Shown one piece after another: positions 5,987-13,414 of a stretch of DNA of 14,672 nt; positions within the stretch are counted from its first letter, which is position 1, and every line of letters starts with the position of its first letter. The notes beneath the pieces are model-generated. The model saw nothing but the letters and a program-made list of their open reading frames with translations. It was not told where the DNA came from and made no database searches. The position numbers were made by a program, and so were the translations under genes. Source of the stretch: Eubacterium sp. Its GTDB lineage: Bacteria > Bacillota > Clostridia > Oscillospirales > Acutalibacteraceae. The DNA is taken from NCBI GenBank assembly GCA_029059925.1, contig JAIDVA010000066.1:1-14672 (forward strand), given 5' to 3'.

Positions 5987-6036
5987 AAGCAGCCTGATTT
6001 CGCTTTTTACGGCATCAGGCTGCTTAATATTTTTAT
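5987..6036. terminator. Bidirectional intrinsic terminator
   Basis: A perfect 12-base inverted repeat, AAGCAGCCTGAT 5987-5998 with ATCAGGCTGCTT 6014-6025. On the + strand it is followed by AATATTTTTATT. On the - strand the hairpin is followed by a TGCTTTTAT tract. It would end both the radical SAM gene and a minus-strand gene whose 3' relic lies at 6042-6125. Confidence 0.85.
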
Positions 6037-6041
6037 TGAGT

Positions 6042-6125
6042 TTATTTATCAAAGCTTGGATTAAAAGCATAGTAGTTTTTGCTGTTAAGTTTGTCGGTAA
6101 CAAGTCTGAGACCTTCACCTAAACC
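6042..6125 (-). pseudogene. 3' relic of a minus-strand gene
   Basis: Read on the minus strand, a 27-codon frame runs from a TGA at 6128-6126 to a TAA at 6044-6042. It contains GLGEGLRLVTDKLNSK and ends YYAFNPSFDK. It looks like natural protein sequence and stops 17 bases before the minus-strand side of the terminator hairpin, exactly where a gene end would be. No upstream continuation is seen. I read it as the tail of a deleted gene at an old rearrangement junction. I cannot name the family, and chance is not excluded. Confidence 0.35.
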
Positions 6126-6190
6126 TCAATCTTGTAGAAAATAATGACCGATAACTCAAAAAACATTAAAAGCCGAAAACGAATTTGATA

Positions 6191-6217
6191 TGCACCCTAA
6201 AAGTTAAACACTTTTTG
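6191..6217. mobile_element. Possible IS3-family terminal relic
   Basis: The sequence starts TGCACCCTAAAAGTTAAACA and continues CTTTTTG. It resembles the TG-A/T-ACCC-AAAAGTT-GACA ends of IS150-type IS3 elements, as I remember them. No transposase frame or second end is present in the window. If real, it is a solo end left by deletion, and it lies between the gene relic and the operon promoter. Confidence 0.25.
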
Positions 6218-6368
6218 ATGTATATAGGCGATATCCACATTATTTAATGAAGTTTTTGAATGTTTAGCAGTGGGTATTTCTTTGTTGAATTGTATATAGG
6301 GTGAATATATGTCGTAATTTATCAAATTATTATGTTTCGTTTAAATAAAATTTGTCAATTTTAATCGG

Positions 6369-6397
6369 TTGACTAACAAAGTATTGTAATATATAAT
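6369..6397 (+). promoter_or_regulatory. Strong sigma-A promoter of the exopolysaccharide operon
   Basis: TTGACT at 6369-6374, a 17-base spacer, and a perfect TATAAT at 6392-6397. Transcription would start near 6404, about 75-95 bases before the first gene. GTCAA 6354-6358 and TTGAC 6369-6373 form an inverted repeat over the -35 box, which could be an operator. No other promoter of this quality is seen downstream, so it probably drives the whole gene cluster. Confidence 0.75.
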
Positions 6398-6499
6398 AAA
6401 TAATAATTATAAGAAAGAGAAATCTTAATTTTTTAATATTGAATTGAATTTTTGTTGAGTTAAATTTTTAAGGAGAATTTGATAGTAATAGGTGTTTCG

Positions 6500-8452
6500 A
6501 TGAAAAGATTAAAGAGTATTTTGAATATAAAGTGGATGATGGTTCTATATGACATCATTTTATTTATAGTAACAGACACATTGTTGCTGAAAATATATAA
6601 ACAGTATTTAGCATTAGAGCCAAGAGATATTGTTATTAATTCATTCTTTGCGTTAGCTTGTATAATTGCATTTAGATTTATAGGGAACATATATGTGCAG
6701 ATTTGGCGCTATGGCGGAATACAATGTTATATCAGACTATTAATAACGGATAGTATAGCTGCTTTAGCATTTTTTGCATTAGAATATGGTTTAGAAGATT
6801 TACTTCATTTACATAGGTTTTCTTTTTCTGTTATGTTTGCCCTTATGTCCTTTAACTGTTTGTTGGCACTTGGAATGAGGATGATTTACCGTTATTGTTT
6901 TAAATGCGGAAATGAGACAACCATTAGAGGCAAAATGATGAGGGTACTGCTTAAGATTTTTGCACCGGGTGTAGAGGTGAAAAAACAAGAGGATATCCAT
7001 AAAATCTATGTTGCAATTGTTGGTGCCGGCACTGTTGGTGTAAGTCTCGCGGAAGAATTACTTACAAATAATAATTCAGCATATATTCCAAGATGCTTTT
7101 TTGATATTAGCGATAGTAAAGTTGGCAGAGAAATTCATGGAATGCCCGTATATCAGGCAAAAAAGAATACAGATGAATTACTGAAGCGACATAGAGCTAA
7201 AGAAATTATATTAGCATTGCCTCCATCAGTTAAAAACAGAAGAGAATTATACGAATACTACAAGCAGTTTGGTTGTAAAATCAAAATGTACGACTATCCG
7301 ATATTACAGAATGCAGATAGTAAAAGGCAGCTTCGTGAATTTGATATTGAAGATTTATTGTTCAGAGAACAGATAGAGGTATCTGATGAGAGTACAAAGC
7401 GTTATTATGAGAATAAGGTAATTCTCATTACAGGTGGCGGTGGTTCAATCGGTAGTGAGCTTTGTCGTCAGCTTGCAAAAATGAGTCCAAAGCAAATCAT
7501 CATTCTTGACATTTATGAGAATGGTGTATACGATGTTCAACAGGAGTTAAAATTCAAGTATAAGGATAAGCTTGATTTAAGAGTTGAAATTGCCTCAATC
7601 ACAGACAAGGATGCAATGAATGCGGTGTTCGATACATATCATCCTCAAATAGTCATTAACGCAGCAGCACACAAACATGTTCCGCTTATGGAACACAACT
7701 GTATTGAAGCAATAAAGAATAATGTATTTGGAACAAAGATTGTTCTGGAGACTTGTGAAAAATTTGGTACAGAACGCTTTATGATGGTTTCCACTGATAA
7801 GGCGGTTAACCCAACAAATGTCATGGGTGCAACAAAGCGAATGTGTGAAATGATAGCCCAGGGCTATAGTACAAGAGGTAATGTAAAGTGCTCTTGCACA
7901 AGGTTTGGTAATGTTCTCGGTTCTGCCGGTTCTGTTATACCACTTTTCAAAAGACAGATTGCGGCAGGTGGTCCTGTTACGTTGACTGACAAGAGGATTA
8001 TAAGATATTTTATGACTATCCCAGAGGCATCGCAGCTTGTTCTTCAATCCGGTGCAATGGCAAAAAACGGCGAGCTATTTGTTCTTGATATGGGACAACC
8101 TGTTAAAATTTATGACCTTGCACAGAATATGATTAATCTTTCTGGTATACAAGGCGTAGAGATTATAGAAACAGGTTTAAGACCGGGTGAAAAGCTTTAT
8201 GAGGAATTGCTTGTAAAGACAGAGAATCTTGATACAACTGATAACGAATTGATTTTTATTGAGAGAGAAAATCCAATTTCCTTTGAAGAAATTGAAGAAA
8301 AACTATCAGTACTTCGACAGGCAGTTGATTCTAAGAATGGTCACATCGCAAGAGAAGCTCTTCGTTCAGTTGTCCCGACATTCAAGCGTCCCGAAGAGGT
8401 AAACAAGGATGCTCAGAATTCGATGGAAATGAAAATTGTTAAAGCTATATAG
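6500..8452 (+). CDS. Membrane-anchored nucleotide-sugar 4,6-dehydratase (CapD/EpsC/PglF/WbpM type)
   Basis: Converts a UDP-HexNAc, typically UDP-GlcNAc, to its 4-keto-6-deoxy form with bound NAD(P). This is the entry to rare amino sugars of surface polysaccharides. Four hydrophobic segments lie in the first 130 residues. A CoA-binding-like Rossmann domain follows (VGAGTVG near 174). The catalytic short-chain dehydrogenase domain comes next, with TGGGGSIGSE near 311 and STDKAVNPTNVMGATKR near 431-446. The MGATK block has Met where classical enzymes have the YxxxK tyrosine, as in WbpM/PglF. Length (650 aa) is usual for the long form. ATG 6500 has TAGGTG upstream. An in-frame TTG at 6479 has AAGGAG only three bases away and would add seven residues; either could be used. 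It is the first gene behind the promoter. Confidence 0.9.
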   Translation: MKRLKSILNIKWMMVLYDIILFIVTDTLLLKIYKQYLALEPRDIVINSFFALACIIAFRFIGNIYVQIWRYGGIQCYIRLLITDSIAALAFFALEYGLEDLLHLHRFSFSVMFALMSFNCLLALGMRMIYRYCFKCGNETTIRGKMMRVLLKIFAPGVEVKKQEDIHKIYVAIVGAGTVGVSLAEELLTNNNSAYIPRCFFDISDSKVGREIHGMPVYQAKKNTDELLKRHRAKEIILALPPSVKNRRELYEYYKQFGCKIKMYDYPILQNADSKRQLREFDIEDLLFREQIEVSDESTKRYYENKVILITGGGGSIGSELCRQLAKMSPKQIIILDIYENGVYDVQQELKFKYKDKLDLRVEIASITDKDAMNAVFDTYHPQIVINAAAHKHVPLMEHNCIEAIKNNVFGTKIVLETCEKFGTERFMMVSTDKAVNPTNVMGATKRMCEMIAQGYSTRGNVKCSCTRFGNVLGSAGSVIPLFKRQIAAGGPVTLTDKRIIRYFMTIPEASQLVLQSGAMAKNGELFVLDMGQPVKIYDLAQNMINLSGIQGVEIIETGLRPGEKLYEELLVKTENLDTTDNELIFIERENPISFEEIEEKLSVLRQAVDSKNGHIAREALRSVVPTFKRPEEVNKDAQNSMEMKIVKAI

Positions 8453-8690
8453 AAAAAATAGTTTTATTATAAATAAATTGTTGATTGTTGGCGTTGGAAT
8501 AGTTATTGAACCAAAAGCTATAGTGTATTCAAACACATTTATTGGCGCAGGAAGTACAATTTCTATTGGTGCTATTATTGATCATAATGTGAATATTGGA
8601 GACTATTGCCATATTAATGCCGGTGCCGTTATTAAAACAGGAATGATCATTTCAAAAGGCACAAAGATTGGTGCTGGAGAAATAGTTTAA
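8436..8690 (+). pseudogene. Truncated left-handed beta-helix acetyltransferase relic (PglD/NeuD-like)
   Basis: This 84-codon frame is made of hexapeptide repeats of a trimeric left-handed beta-helix acyltransferase: IEPKAIVYSNT, FIGAGSTISIGAIIDH, VNIGDYCHINAGAVI and KGTKIGAGEIV. DH and GDYCHI correspond to the conserved histidine region of PglD/NeuD-type sugar O- or N-acetyltransferases. Full members are about 200-215 residues with an N-terminal Rossmann domain, which is absent here. The only starts are TTG codons without a clear binding site. The first codons overlap the end of the dehydratase gene. I read it as the surviving C-terminal half of a deleted gene. A small functional acyltransferase is possible but less likely, because the trimer's acetyl-CoA site needs more coils. 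Confidence 0.65.
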
Positions 8691-8737
8691 CTTAATGGAT
8701 AGCTCATATTCTAAATTATAGAAATAGAAGGTTAAAT

Positions 8738-9892
8738 ATGAACGATACAAAATTATGTTTTGTTACAACAATTTCAAAGGTAATGGATTGGTTTGTGTGT
8801 GATTCCACACGGAATCTTTCGAAAAACGGGTATGACATTACCCTTATCTGCAATATGGATGAAGGATTTGCTGAACGAAATAAATATGCCGAGTGCATAT
8901 CTATCGATATGAAAAGAGGTATAAATGTTAAGGAAATTATTCCGACTATTACAAAACTTTACAAGATTTTTAAAAAGAATAATTACGATATAGTTCAGTA
9001 TACTTCTCCAAATGCTGCATTTTATTCAAGTATCGCTGCATTTTTAGCAGGAGTACCTATAAGACTATATAGTCAATGGGGTATAAGATATATTAGCTTA
9101 ACAGGAGTTAAGCGTTCTGTATTTAAGCTTGTTGAAAAAATCACTTGTAGGCTATCAACTGATGTTTACGAGGTTAGTCCAATGAACAGAGAACTAGCAA
9201 TATCCGAAGGTTTATGTAAGGGTGATAAAATTTCTGTTATAGGTAGAGGGGGAACAATAGGAGTTGATTTGTCTGCTTGTGATTTAGAGGCAAAACCAAA
9301 ATGGAGAAAAGAATTGCGTAGCAACTATTCAATTCCAGATGATGCGTTTATTTATGGATATTTAGGTAGAGTAAATGCCGATAAGGGAATTAATGAACTG
9401 TTGTCTGCATTTAAGAATATTTTGCTGGATGATGATAACGTATATTTGGTTTTGGTTGGTATGTATGATGATTCAAACCCGATATATCAGGATTTATATT
9501 TGTGGGCCAAGGATAGCAGGCATGTTGTTTTTACAGGAAATGTTCCAGTAGATGAGGTTTACCATCATTTAAGTATGTTTGATGTTTTAACTCATCCTAC
9601 ATACAGGGAAGGATTTGGAAAGGTTCTTCAAGAGGCAATGGGTATGCAATTACCAATCATTACAACAAATATTCCTGGTCCAAGTGAGGTCGTTGAGAAA
9701 GATGTTTCTGGAATTTTAGTTTCTGACCATAGTATTGATGAATTGGAAAAGGCAATGGTATTTCTTAAAAATGACAGTGCGTTTTGTAAAAAAATGTCTA
9801 TTGAAGCTCGAAAGCAGGCCGAAATGTATTATGATAGAAAGGTTATGCTTAAGAACATTTTAGATGAAATGAATAATTTGGTTGGAAGATAA
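8738..9892 (+). CDS. Glycosyltransferase family 4
   Basis: A 384-residue cytoplasmic GT-B enzyme that would add a sugar from a nucleotide donor to the lipid-linked repeat unit. The N-terminal acceptor domain begins KLCFVTTISKVMDWF, with NYDIVQYTSPNAAF near 84-97. The C-terminal donor domain starts near YGYLGRVNADKGINEL and carries VGMYDD and HPTYREGFGKVLQEAMG. E291 and E299 form the E-x7-E motif that marks GT4 retaining enzymes. IITTNIPGPSEVV then matches the usual donor loop. AGAAGG upstream gives ATG 8738. It sits directly before the initiating transferase, as expected for the second-sugar enzyme, but donor and acceptor cannot be read from sequence. Confidence 0.88.
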   Translation: MNDTKLCFVTTISKVMDWFVCDSTRNLSKNGYDITLICNMDEGFAERNKYAECISIDMKRGINVKEIIPTITKLYKIFKKNNYDIVQYTSPNAAFYSSIAAFLAGVPIRLYSQWGIRYISLTGVKRSVFKLVEKITCRLSTDVYEVSPMNRELAISEGLCKGDKISVIGRGGTIGVDLSACDLEAKPKWRKELRSNYSIPDDAFIYGYLGRVNADKGINELLSAFKNILLDDDNVYLVLVGMYDDSNPIYQDLYLWAKDSRHVVFTGNVPVDEVYHHLSMFDVLTHPTYREGFGKVLQEAMGMQLPIITTNIPGPSEVVEKDVSGILVSDHSIDELEKAMVFLKNDSAFCKKMSIEARKQAEMYYDRKVMLKNILDEMNNLVGR

Positions 9893-9929
9893 AAGCTTCT
9901 GCAAATATTTTGATGTAAGAGGTTGTGGT

Positions 9930-10787
9930 ATGGTATTGAAAGTAATTGGTTATATTTTATTAATACGTTTGATAATTTTTGTGGCTATGTTTGTTTTAGC
10001 AATGATAAAAAAAGACGATTCTGTATATAAAAATGATGAATCACAAAGGAATCCAATAGCCGGGAAAAAAGTGGAATTTGTAGAAGATGAAAACGATAAA
10101 GAAAATGCAGATGGTTTAAAGGGCCATTTGGTTGCTGTTGGAAATTCAAATCCAAATAAGGGCATTTATAACAAGGTATTCAAACGAATTCTTGATATTG
10201 TTATTTCATTTGGAGGCTTAGTTGTACTTTCTCCATTATTTGTAGGGTTAGTGCTTGCAATCAAAATTGACGATCCGGGTCCAGCTTTATTTGTTCAAAA
10301 GAGAGTTGGAAAGGACAAGAATTATTTTAAGTTGCATAAATTCAGGAGTATGAAAATGTCGACTCCGCATGATGCTCCAACACATATGCTTGAAAATCCA
10401 GAGCAATACATAACAAAGGTCGGTGGTTTTATCAGAAAGCATAGTTTTGATGAGCTTCCACAAATTTGGGATATTTTTGTTGGCAATATGAGTATTATTG
10501 GTCCTCGTCCTGCCTTATGGAATCAGGATTATCTTACTGCTGAAAGAGATAAATATGGTGCTAATGATGTTAAGCCAGGCTTAACTGGCTGGGCTCAAAT
10601 AAATGGTAGAGATGAGCTGGAAATTGAGGATAAAGCAAAATTAGACGGTGAATATGTTGAAAAGCTAAGCTTTGCTTTTGATGTTAAGTGCTTTTTTGGT
10701 TCCATTTTTTCTGTTATAAAGAACGAAGGTGTTGTCGAAGGTGGCACAGGAGAATTAGAAAAAGAGAAAGAAAAGGTTAATCAATGA
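9930..10787 (+). CDS. Initiating phosphoglycosyl transferase (bacterial sugar transferase)
   Basis: Transfers a sugar-1-phosphate from a UDP-sugar to undecaprenyl phosphate at the inner face of the membrane, the first step of repeat-unit assembly. The monotopic PGT core starts near FKRILDIVISFGGLVVLSPL (re-entrant helix). VGKDKNYFKLHKFRSMK, the catalytic dyad D174-E175 in SFDELPQIW, the GPRPAL loop and KPGLTGWAQINGRD follow. The enzyme carries an extra N-terminal hydrophobic segment at residues 5-26 and a charged 55-residue linker that looks disordered. ATG 9930 has AGAGG at 9918-9922. A longer frame from TTG 9882 overlaps the previous gene and has no good binding site. The stop overlaps the next ATG by four bases. 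Confidence 0.88.
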   Translation: MVLKVIGYILLIRLIIFVAMFVLAMIKKDDSVYKNDESQRNPIAGKKVEFVEDENDKENADGLKGHLVAVGNSNPNKGIYNKVFKRILDIVISFGGLVVLSPLFVGLVLAIKIDDPGPALFVQKRVGKDKNYFKLHKFRSMKMSTPHDAPTHMLENPEQYITKVGGFIRKHSFDELPQIWDIFVGNMSIIGPRPALWNQDYLTAERDKYGANDVKPGLTGWAQINGRDELEIEDKAKLDGEYVEKLSFAFDVKCFFGSIFSVIKNEGVVEGGTGELEKEKEKVNQ

Positions 10788-11665
10788 AGAAGGTTTTGAT
10801 TACAGGTGCAAATAGCTTTATTGGTATGAGCGTTGAAAAACACATGATGAATAGTGAGAATGAGTATGAAATTGATACTATTGATATGATAGATGGTACA
10901 TGGAAGAATTTTGATTTTTCTTCATTCGATAGTGTTTTTCACGTTGCTGGTATTGCTCATTCAGAGGTTGGAAATGCAACTGAAGAGCAAAAGGCTATGT
11001 ATTATAAAATTAATACCGAACTTGCCTATGAGACTGCGCAAAAAGCAAAGAATGATGGTGTTAAGCAATTTATCTTCATGTCAAGTGCAATTGTGTTTGG
11101 TGCTTCAGCACCAGTAGGAGTTAGCAAGGTGGTGTCTAAGGATACTCCGACTAATCCGGAAAATTTTTATGGAGATAGCAAGGTTCAAGCTGAAATTAAA
11201 CTTAATACGTTAAGAGATGATTCCTTTAAGGTTTGCATTATTCGTCCACCTATGATATATGGTCCTGGAAGTAGAGGGAATTATCCATTGCTTTCAAAAT
11301 TTGCAAAGAAGCTACCTGTTTTTCCAAACATAGAAAATTGTCGTTCAATGATTTATATTGAAAACTTTGCAGAGTTTGTTCGTTTGATGATTGAAAATCA
11401 AGAGGACGGAATGTTTATGCCTCAAAATAATAAATATACTTGCACAAGCACTATGGTTAAGGAAATTGCAAAAGTAAGTGGAAAGAATATCATTTTGACA
11501 AAATTATTTAATCCCGTACTTAAAATTATGGGCAAAAAATTCGAAGTCGTAAATAAGGCGTTTGGAAATCTTGCATATGATATGGAAGCCTCTGCATATA
11601 AAGAGAATTACTGCATTTGTGATTGGGATGAAAGTATCAGAAGAACAGAGGCTTATGAACAATAA
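10784..11665 (+). CDS. NAD-dependent sugar epimerase/reductase (extended SDR, UDP-QuiNAc/UDP-hexose type)
   Basis: A 293-residue Rossmann enzyme acting on a nucleotide sugar. ITGANSFIG at residues 6-14 binds NAD(P). VFHVAGIAH is the second cofactor-contact strand. MSSAIVFGA near 98-106 supplies the catalytic serine region, and Y129-x3-K133 is the active-site pair. IIRPPMIYGPG near 148-158 is the substrate loop. Enzymes of this kind next to a sugar transferase often reduce or epimerise the 4-keto product of a dehydratase, for example to UDP-N-acetylquinovosamine. That pairing with the first gene of the operon is inference. The ATGA overlap with the phosphoglycosyl transferase implies matched synthesis. 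A plain 4-epimerase is the alternative. Confidence 0.82.
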   Translation: MKKVLITGANSFIGMSVEKHMMNSENEYEIDTIDMIDGTWKNFDFSSFDSVFHVAGIAHSEVGNATEEQKAMYYKINTELAYETAQKAKNDGVKQFIFMSSAIVFGASAPVGVSKVVSKDTPTNPENFYGDSKVQAEIKLNTLRDDSFKVCIIRPPMIYGPGSRGNYPLLSKFAKKLPVFPNIENCRSMIYIENFAEFVRLMIENQEDGMFMPQNNKYTCTSTMVKEIAKVSGKNIILTKLFNPVLKIMGKKFEVVNKAFGNLAYDMEASAYKENYCICDWDESIRRTEAYEQ

Positions 11666-11715
11666 ATTAATGGTAAGTTGATTTCCTTCAAAATGATAGT
11701 AAAGAGAGAGATAGT

Positions 11716-12561
11716 ATGTCTTTAAAATTAATGTACATAACAAATAATCCAAGTGTTGCAGAAATTGCACAAAGAGCAGGCGTTGATAGGATTTTTATTG
11801 ATATGGAATATATTGGTAAGGATTTACGCCAAGGCGGTATAGATACAGTTAAAAATCACCATACAGTTGCCGATATTGAACGTTTAAGAGCCGTTTTGGA
11901 TAAATCAGAATTGCTTGTAAGAATTAATCCTATTCATGAGGCCAATAATGAGTATTGTGGCTCTAAAGCAGAGATTGATGGCGTTATACAAGCAGGTGCA
12001 AACGTAATAATGCTTCCTATGTTTAAAACCGTTGAAGAGGTTGAAACATTTGTTAAATTAGTTGAAGGTAGAGTTAAGACGTTGCTGTTGGTTGAAACAA
12101 AAGAGGCAGTTGAAATTATTGATGAAATTCTTAATGTCGATGGAATTGATGAGGTGCATATTGGATTGAACGATTTGCATTTGTCATACGGTTTAGATTT
12201 TATGTTTGAACTTCTTTGTAACGATGTAGTAAAAAATCTTTGCAAAAAGTTTAAGGATGCTGGTGTATGCTATGGATTTGGTGGAATAGCTAGAATTGGA
12301 TATGGAATGCTTCCATCCGAATATATTATTACAGAGCATTATCATTTAGGCTCTACTGCAGCAATTCTTTCAAGAGGCTTTTGTGATGCAAATAAAATAA
12401 CAGATATCTTAAAAATAGAAAGTTTATTTATTGAAGGTATAGAAAAGATTAGATTAGAGGAAAAAAAGGTTGCCCAGTATACCGAAGAGATGTATCAAGA
12501 TAACATTGAGATAATTCGAGAGCGTGTTAACGTAATTGTTGAAGCAATAAAAAATAAGTAA
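11716..12561 (+). CDS. HpcH/HpaI aldolase/citrate lyase-family protein
   Basis: A 281-residue TIM-barrel protein of the metal-dependent, pyruvate/phosphoenolpyruvate-type aldolase superfamily. Visible blocks are AGVDRIFIDMEYIGKD near 16-31, ELLVRINPI near 65-73, GANVIMLPMFKT near 93-104, TLLLVETKEAV (metal-ligand Glu region), DEVHIGLNDLHLSYG and YGFGGIARIGYG. The final part is a charged coiled-coil-like helix. Close relatives, as I recall them, occur inside capsule and exopolysaccharide clusters of Firmicutes, where the reaction is not established. It could make or break a keto-acid-type sugar or a non-sugar decoration precursor. The start has GAGAGAG upstream of ATG 11716. It lies between the epimerase and a GT2 gene with short gaps, so it belongs to the operon. 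Confidence 0.8.
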   Translation: MSLKLMYITNNPSVAEIAQRAGVDRIFIDMEYIGKDLRQGGIDTVKNHHTVADIERLRAVLDKSELLVRINPIHEANNEYCGSKAEIDGVIQAGANVIMLPMFKTVEEVETFVKLVEGRVKTLLLVETKEAVEIIDEILNVDGIDEVHIGLNDLHLSYGLDFMFELLCNDVVKNLCKKFKDAGVCYGFGGIARIGYGMLPSEYIITEHYHLGSTAAILSRGFCDANKITDILKIESLFIEGIEKIRLEEKKVAQYTEEMYQDNIEIIRERVNVIVEAIKNK

Positions 12562-12580
12562 TCACCATGGAGAACGGAAA

Positions 12581-13393
12581 ATGAATAATTGTCCTAAAAT
12601 TTCGATTATCATGGGTATTTATACCTCAAAAAAGAAAGATATGGTTAAGCAGGCCATTCAATCTATTATTGATCAAACCTTTACAGAATGGGAATTTGTT
12701 ATTTGTGATGATGGTTCTCCAGATGATACTTGGGAATTTTTAAATAAAGAATATGGATATGATCCTCGTTTTGTGCTAATAAGAAATGAACAAAATGGTG
12801 GGTTAAGAGTTGCTTTAAATACTTGTCTTGCCGCTTCAAGAGCTGATTATGTTGTACGACAGGATGCTGATGATTTTTCCAGAAAAGACAGATTAGAGAT
12901 TTTATATAACTATGTTTTAGAGCATCCAGAATATGATGTCGTTGGAACAGCTATGGTTTCGTTTGATGAAAATGGAGAGTTTGGAATTGTACATCCAAGA
13001 AAGGAATATCCAAAGAAAATTGATTTCATTCATGGAACAGTTGTTGCTCATGCATCAACAATAATGAAAAAAGAAAGCTTAAGTGTGGTTAATGGTTATC
13101 GTGTTGCATGGGAAACAACTCGTTGTGAGGATACAGATTTATATATGCGAATGTGCGCAAATGGGGCGAAGTTCTATAATTTAGATGAAGGATTATATTA
13201 CGTTCGTCAGGATAGGGAAGCATACGCAAGGAAAAAATATATCAATAGAGTAAAAGAGGCAACAGTTAAGTTAAAAGGTTTCAAAACATTAAAAATGCCA
13301 TTGTGGACATATATTTTTGTTCTCAAACCATTGATTGTTGGCTTAATTCCACAGCAGTTAATGAGAATAATTAAGAAAAAAATGTCTAAGTAA
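12581..13393 (+). CDS. Glycosyltransferase family 2
   Basis: A 270-residue GT-A inverting glycosyltransferase that would extend the lipid-linked repeat. It begins PKISIIMGIYTSKK. D43-D44 in VICDDGSPDD contact the nucleotide. D95-A96-D97 in RQDADD is the metal-binding DxD. CEDTDLYMRM near 180-190 holds the catalytic-base region. The C-terminal 40 residues are hydrophobic and basic (FVLKPLIVGLIPQQ, then KKKMSK), suggesting attachment to the inner face of the membrane. ATG 12581 lies 19 bases after the aldolase stop, with a GGAGAACGG stretch upstream. The sugar donor cannot be deduced. Confidence 0.9.
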   Translation: MNNCPKISIIMGIYTSKKKDMVKQAIQSIIDQTFTEWEFVICDDGSPDDTWEFLNKEYGYDPRFVLIRNEQNGGLRVALNTCLAASRADYVVRQDADDFSRKDRLEILYNYVLEHPEYDVVGTAMVSFDENGEFGIVHPRKEYPKKIDFIHGTVVAHASTIMKKESLSVVNGYRVAWETTRCEDTDLYMRMCANGAKFYNLDEGLYYVRQDREAYARKKYINRVKEATVKLKGFKTLKMPLWTYIFVLKPLIVGLIPQQLMRIIKKKMSK

Positions 13394-13414
13394 TAGTTAC
13401 AGATCGGAAATATT

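Larger units (their letters stand above)
6129..6478 (+). other. AT-rich non-coding stretch before the polysaccharide operon
   Basis: No frame here has a binding site or recognisable protein. It holds a possible insertion-sequence end at 6191-6217, a GTCAA/TTGAC inverted repeat at 6354-6373, a strong promoter at 6369-6397, and about 75 bases of untranslated leader with no clear hairpin. Confidence 0.6.

Noticed and set aside
7595..8047. 150-codon minus-strand frame within the dehydratase gene
   Set aside because: It lies wholly inside the catalytic domain of a well-recognised gene, has a shadow-like composition and no promoter or binding site.
10893..11117. Alternative + frame inside the epimerase gene
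   Set aside because: Out of frame with clear SDR motifs; its composition is low-complexity Leu/Gln/Arg.
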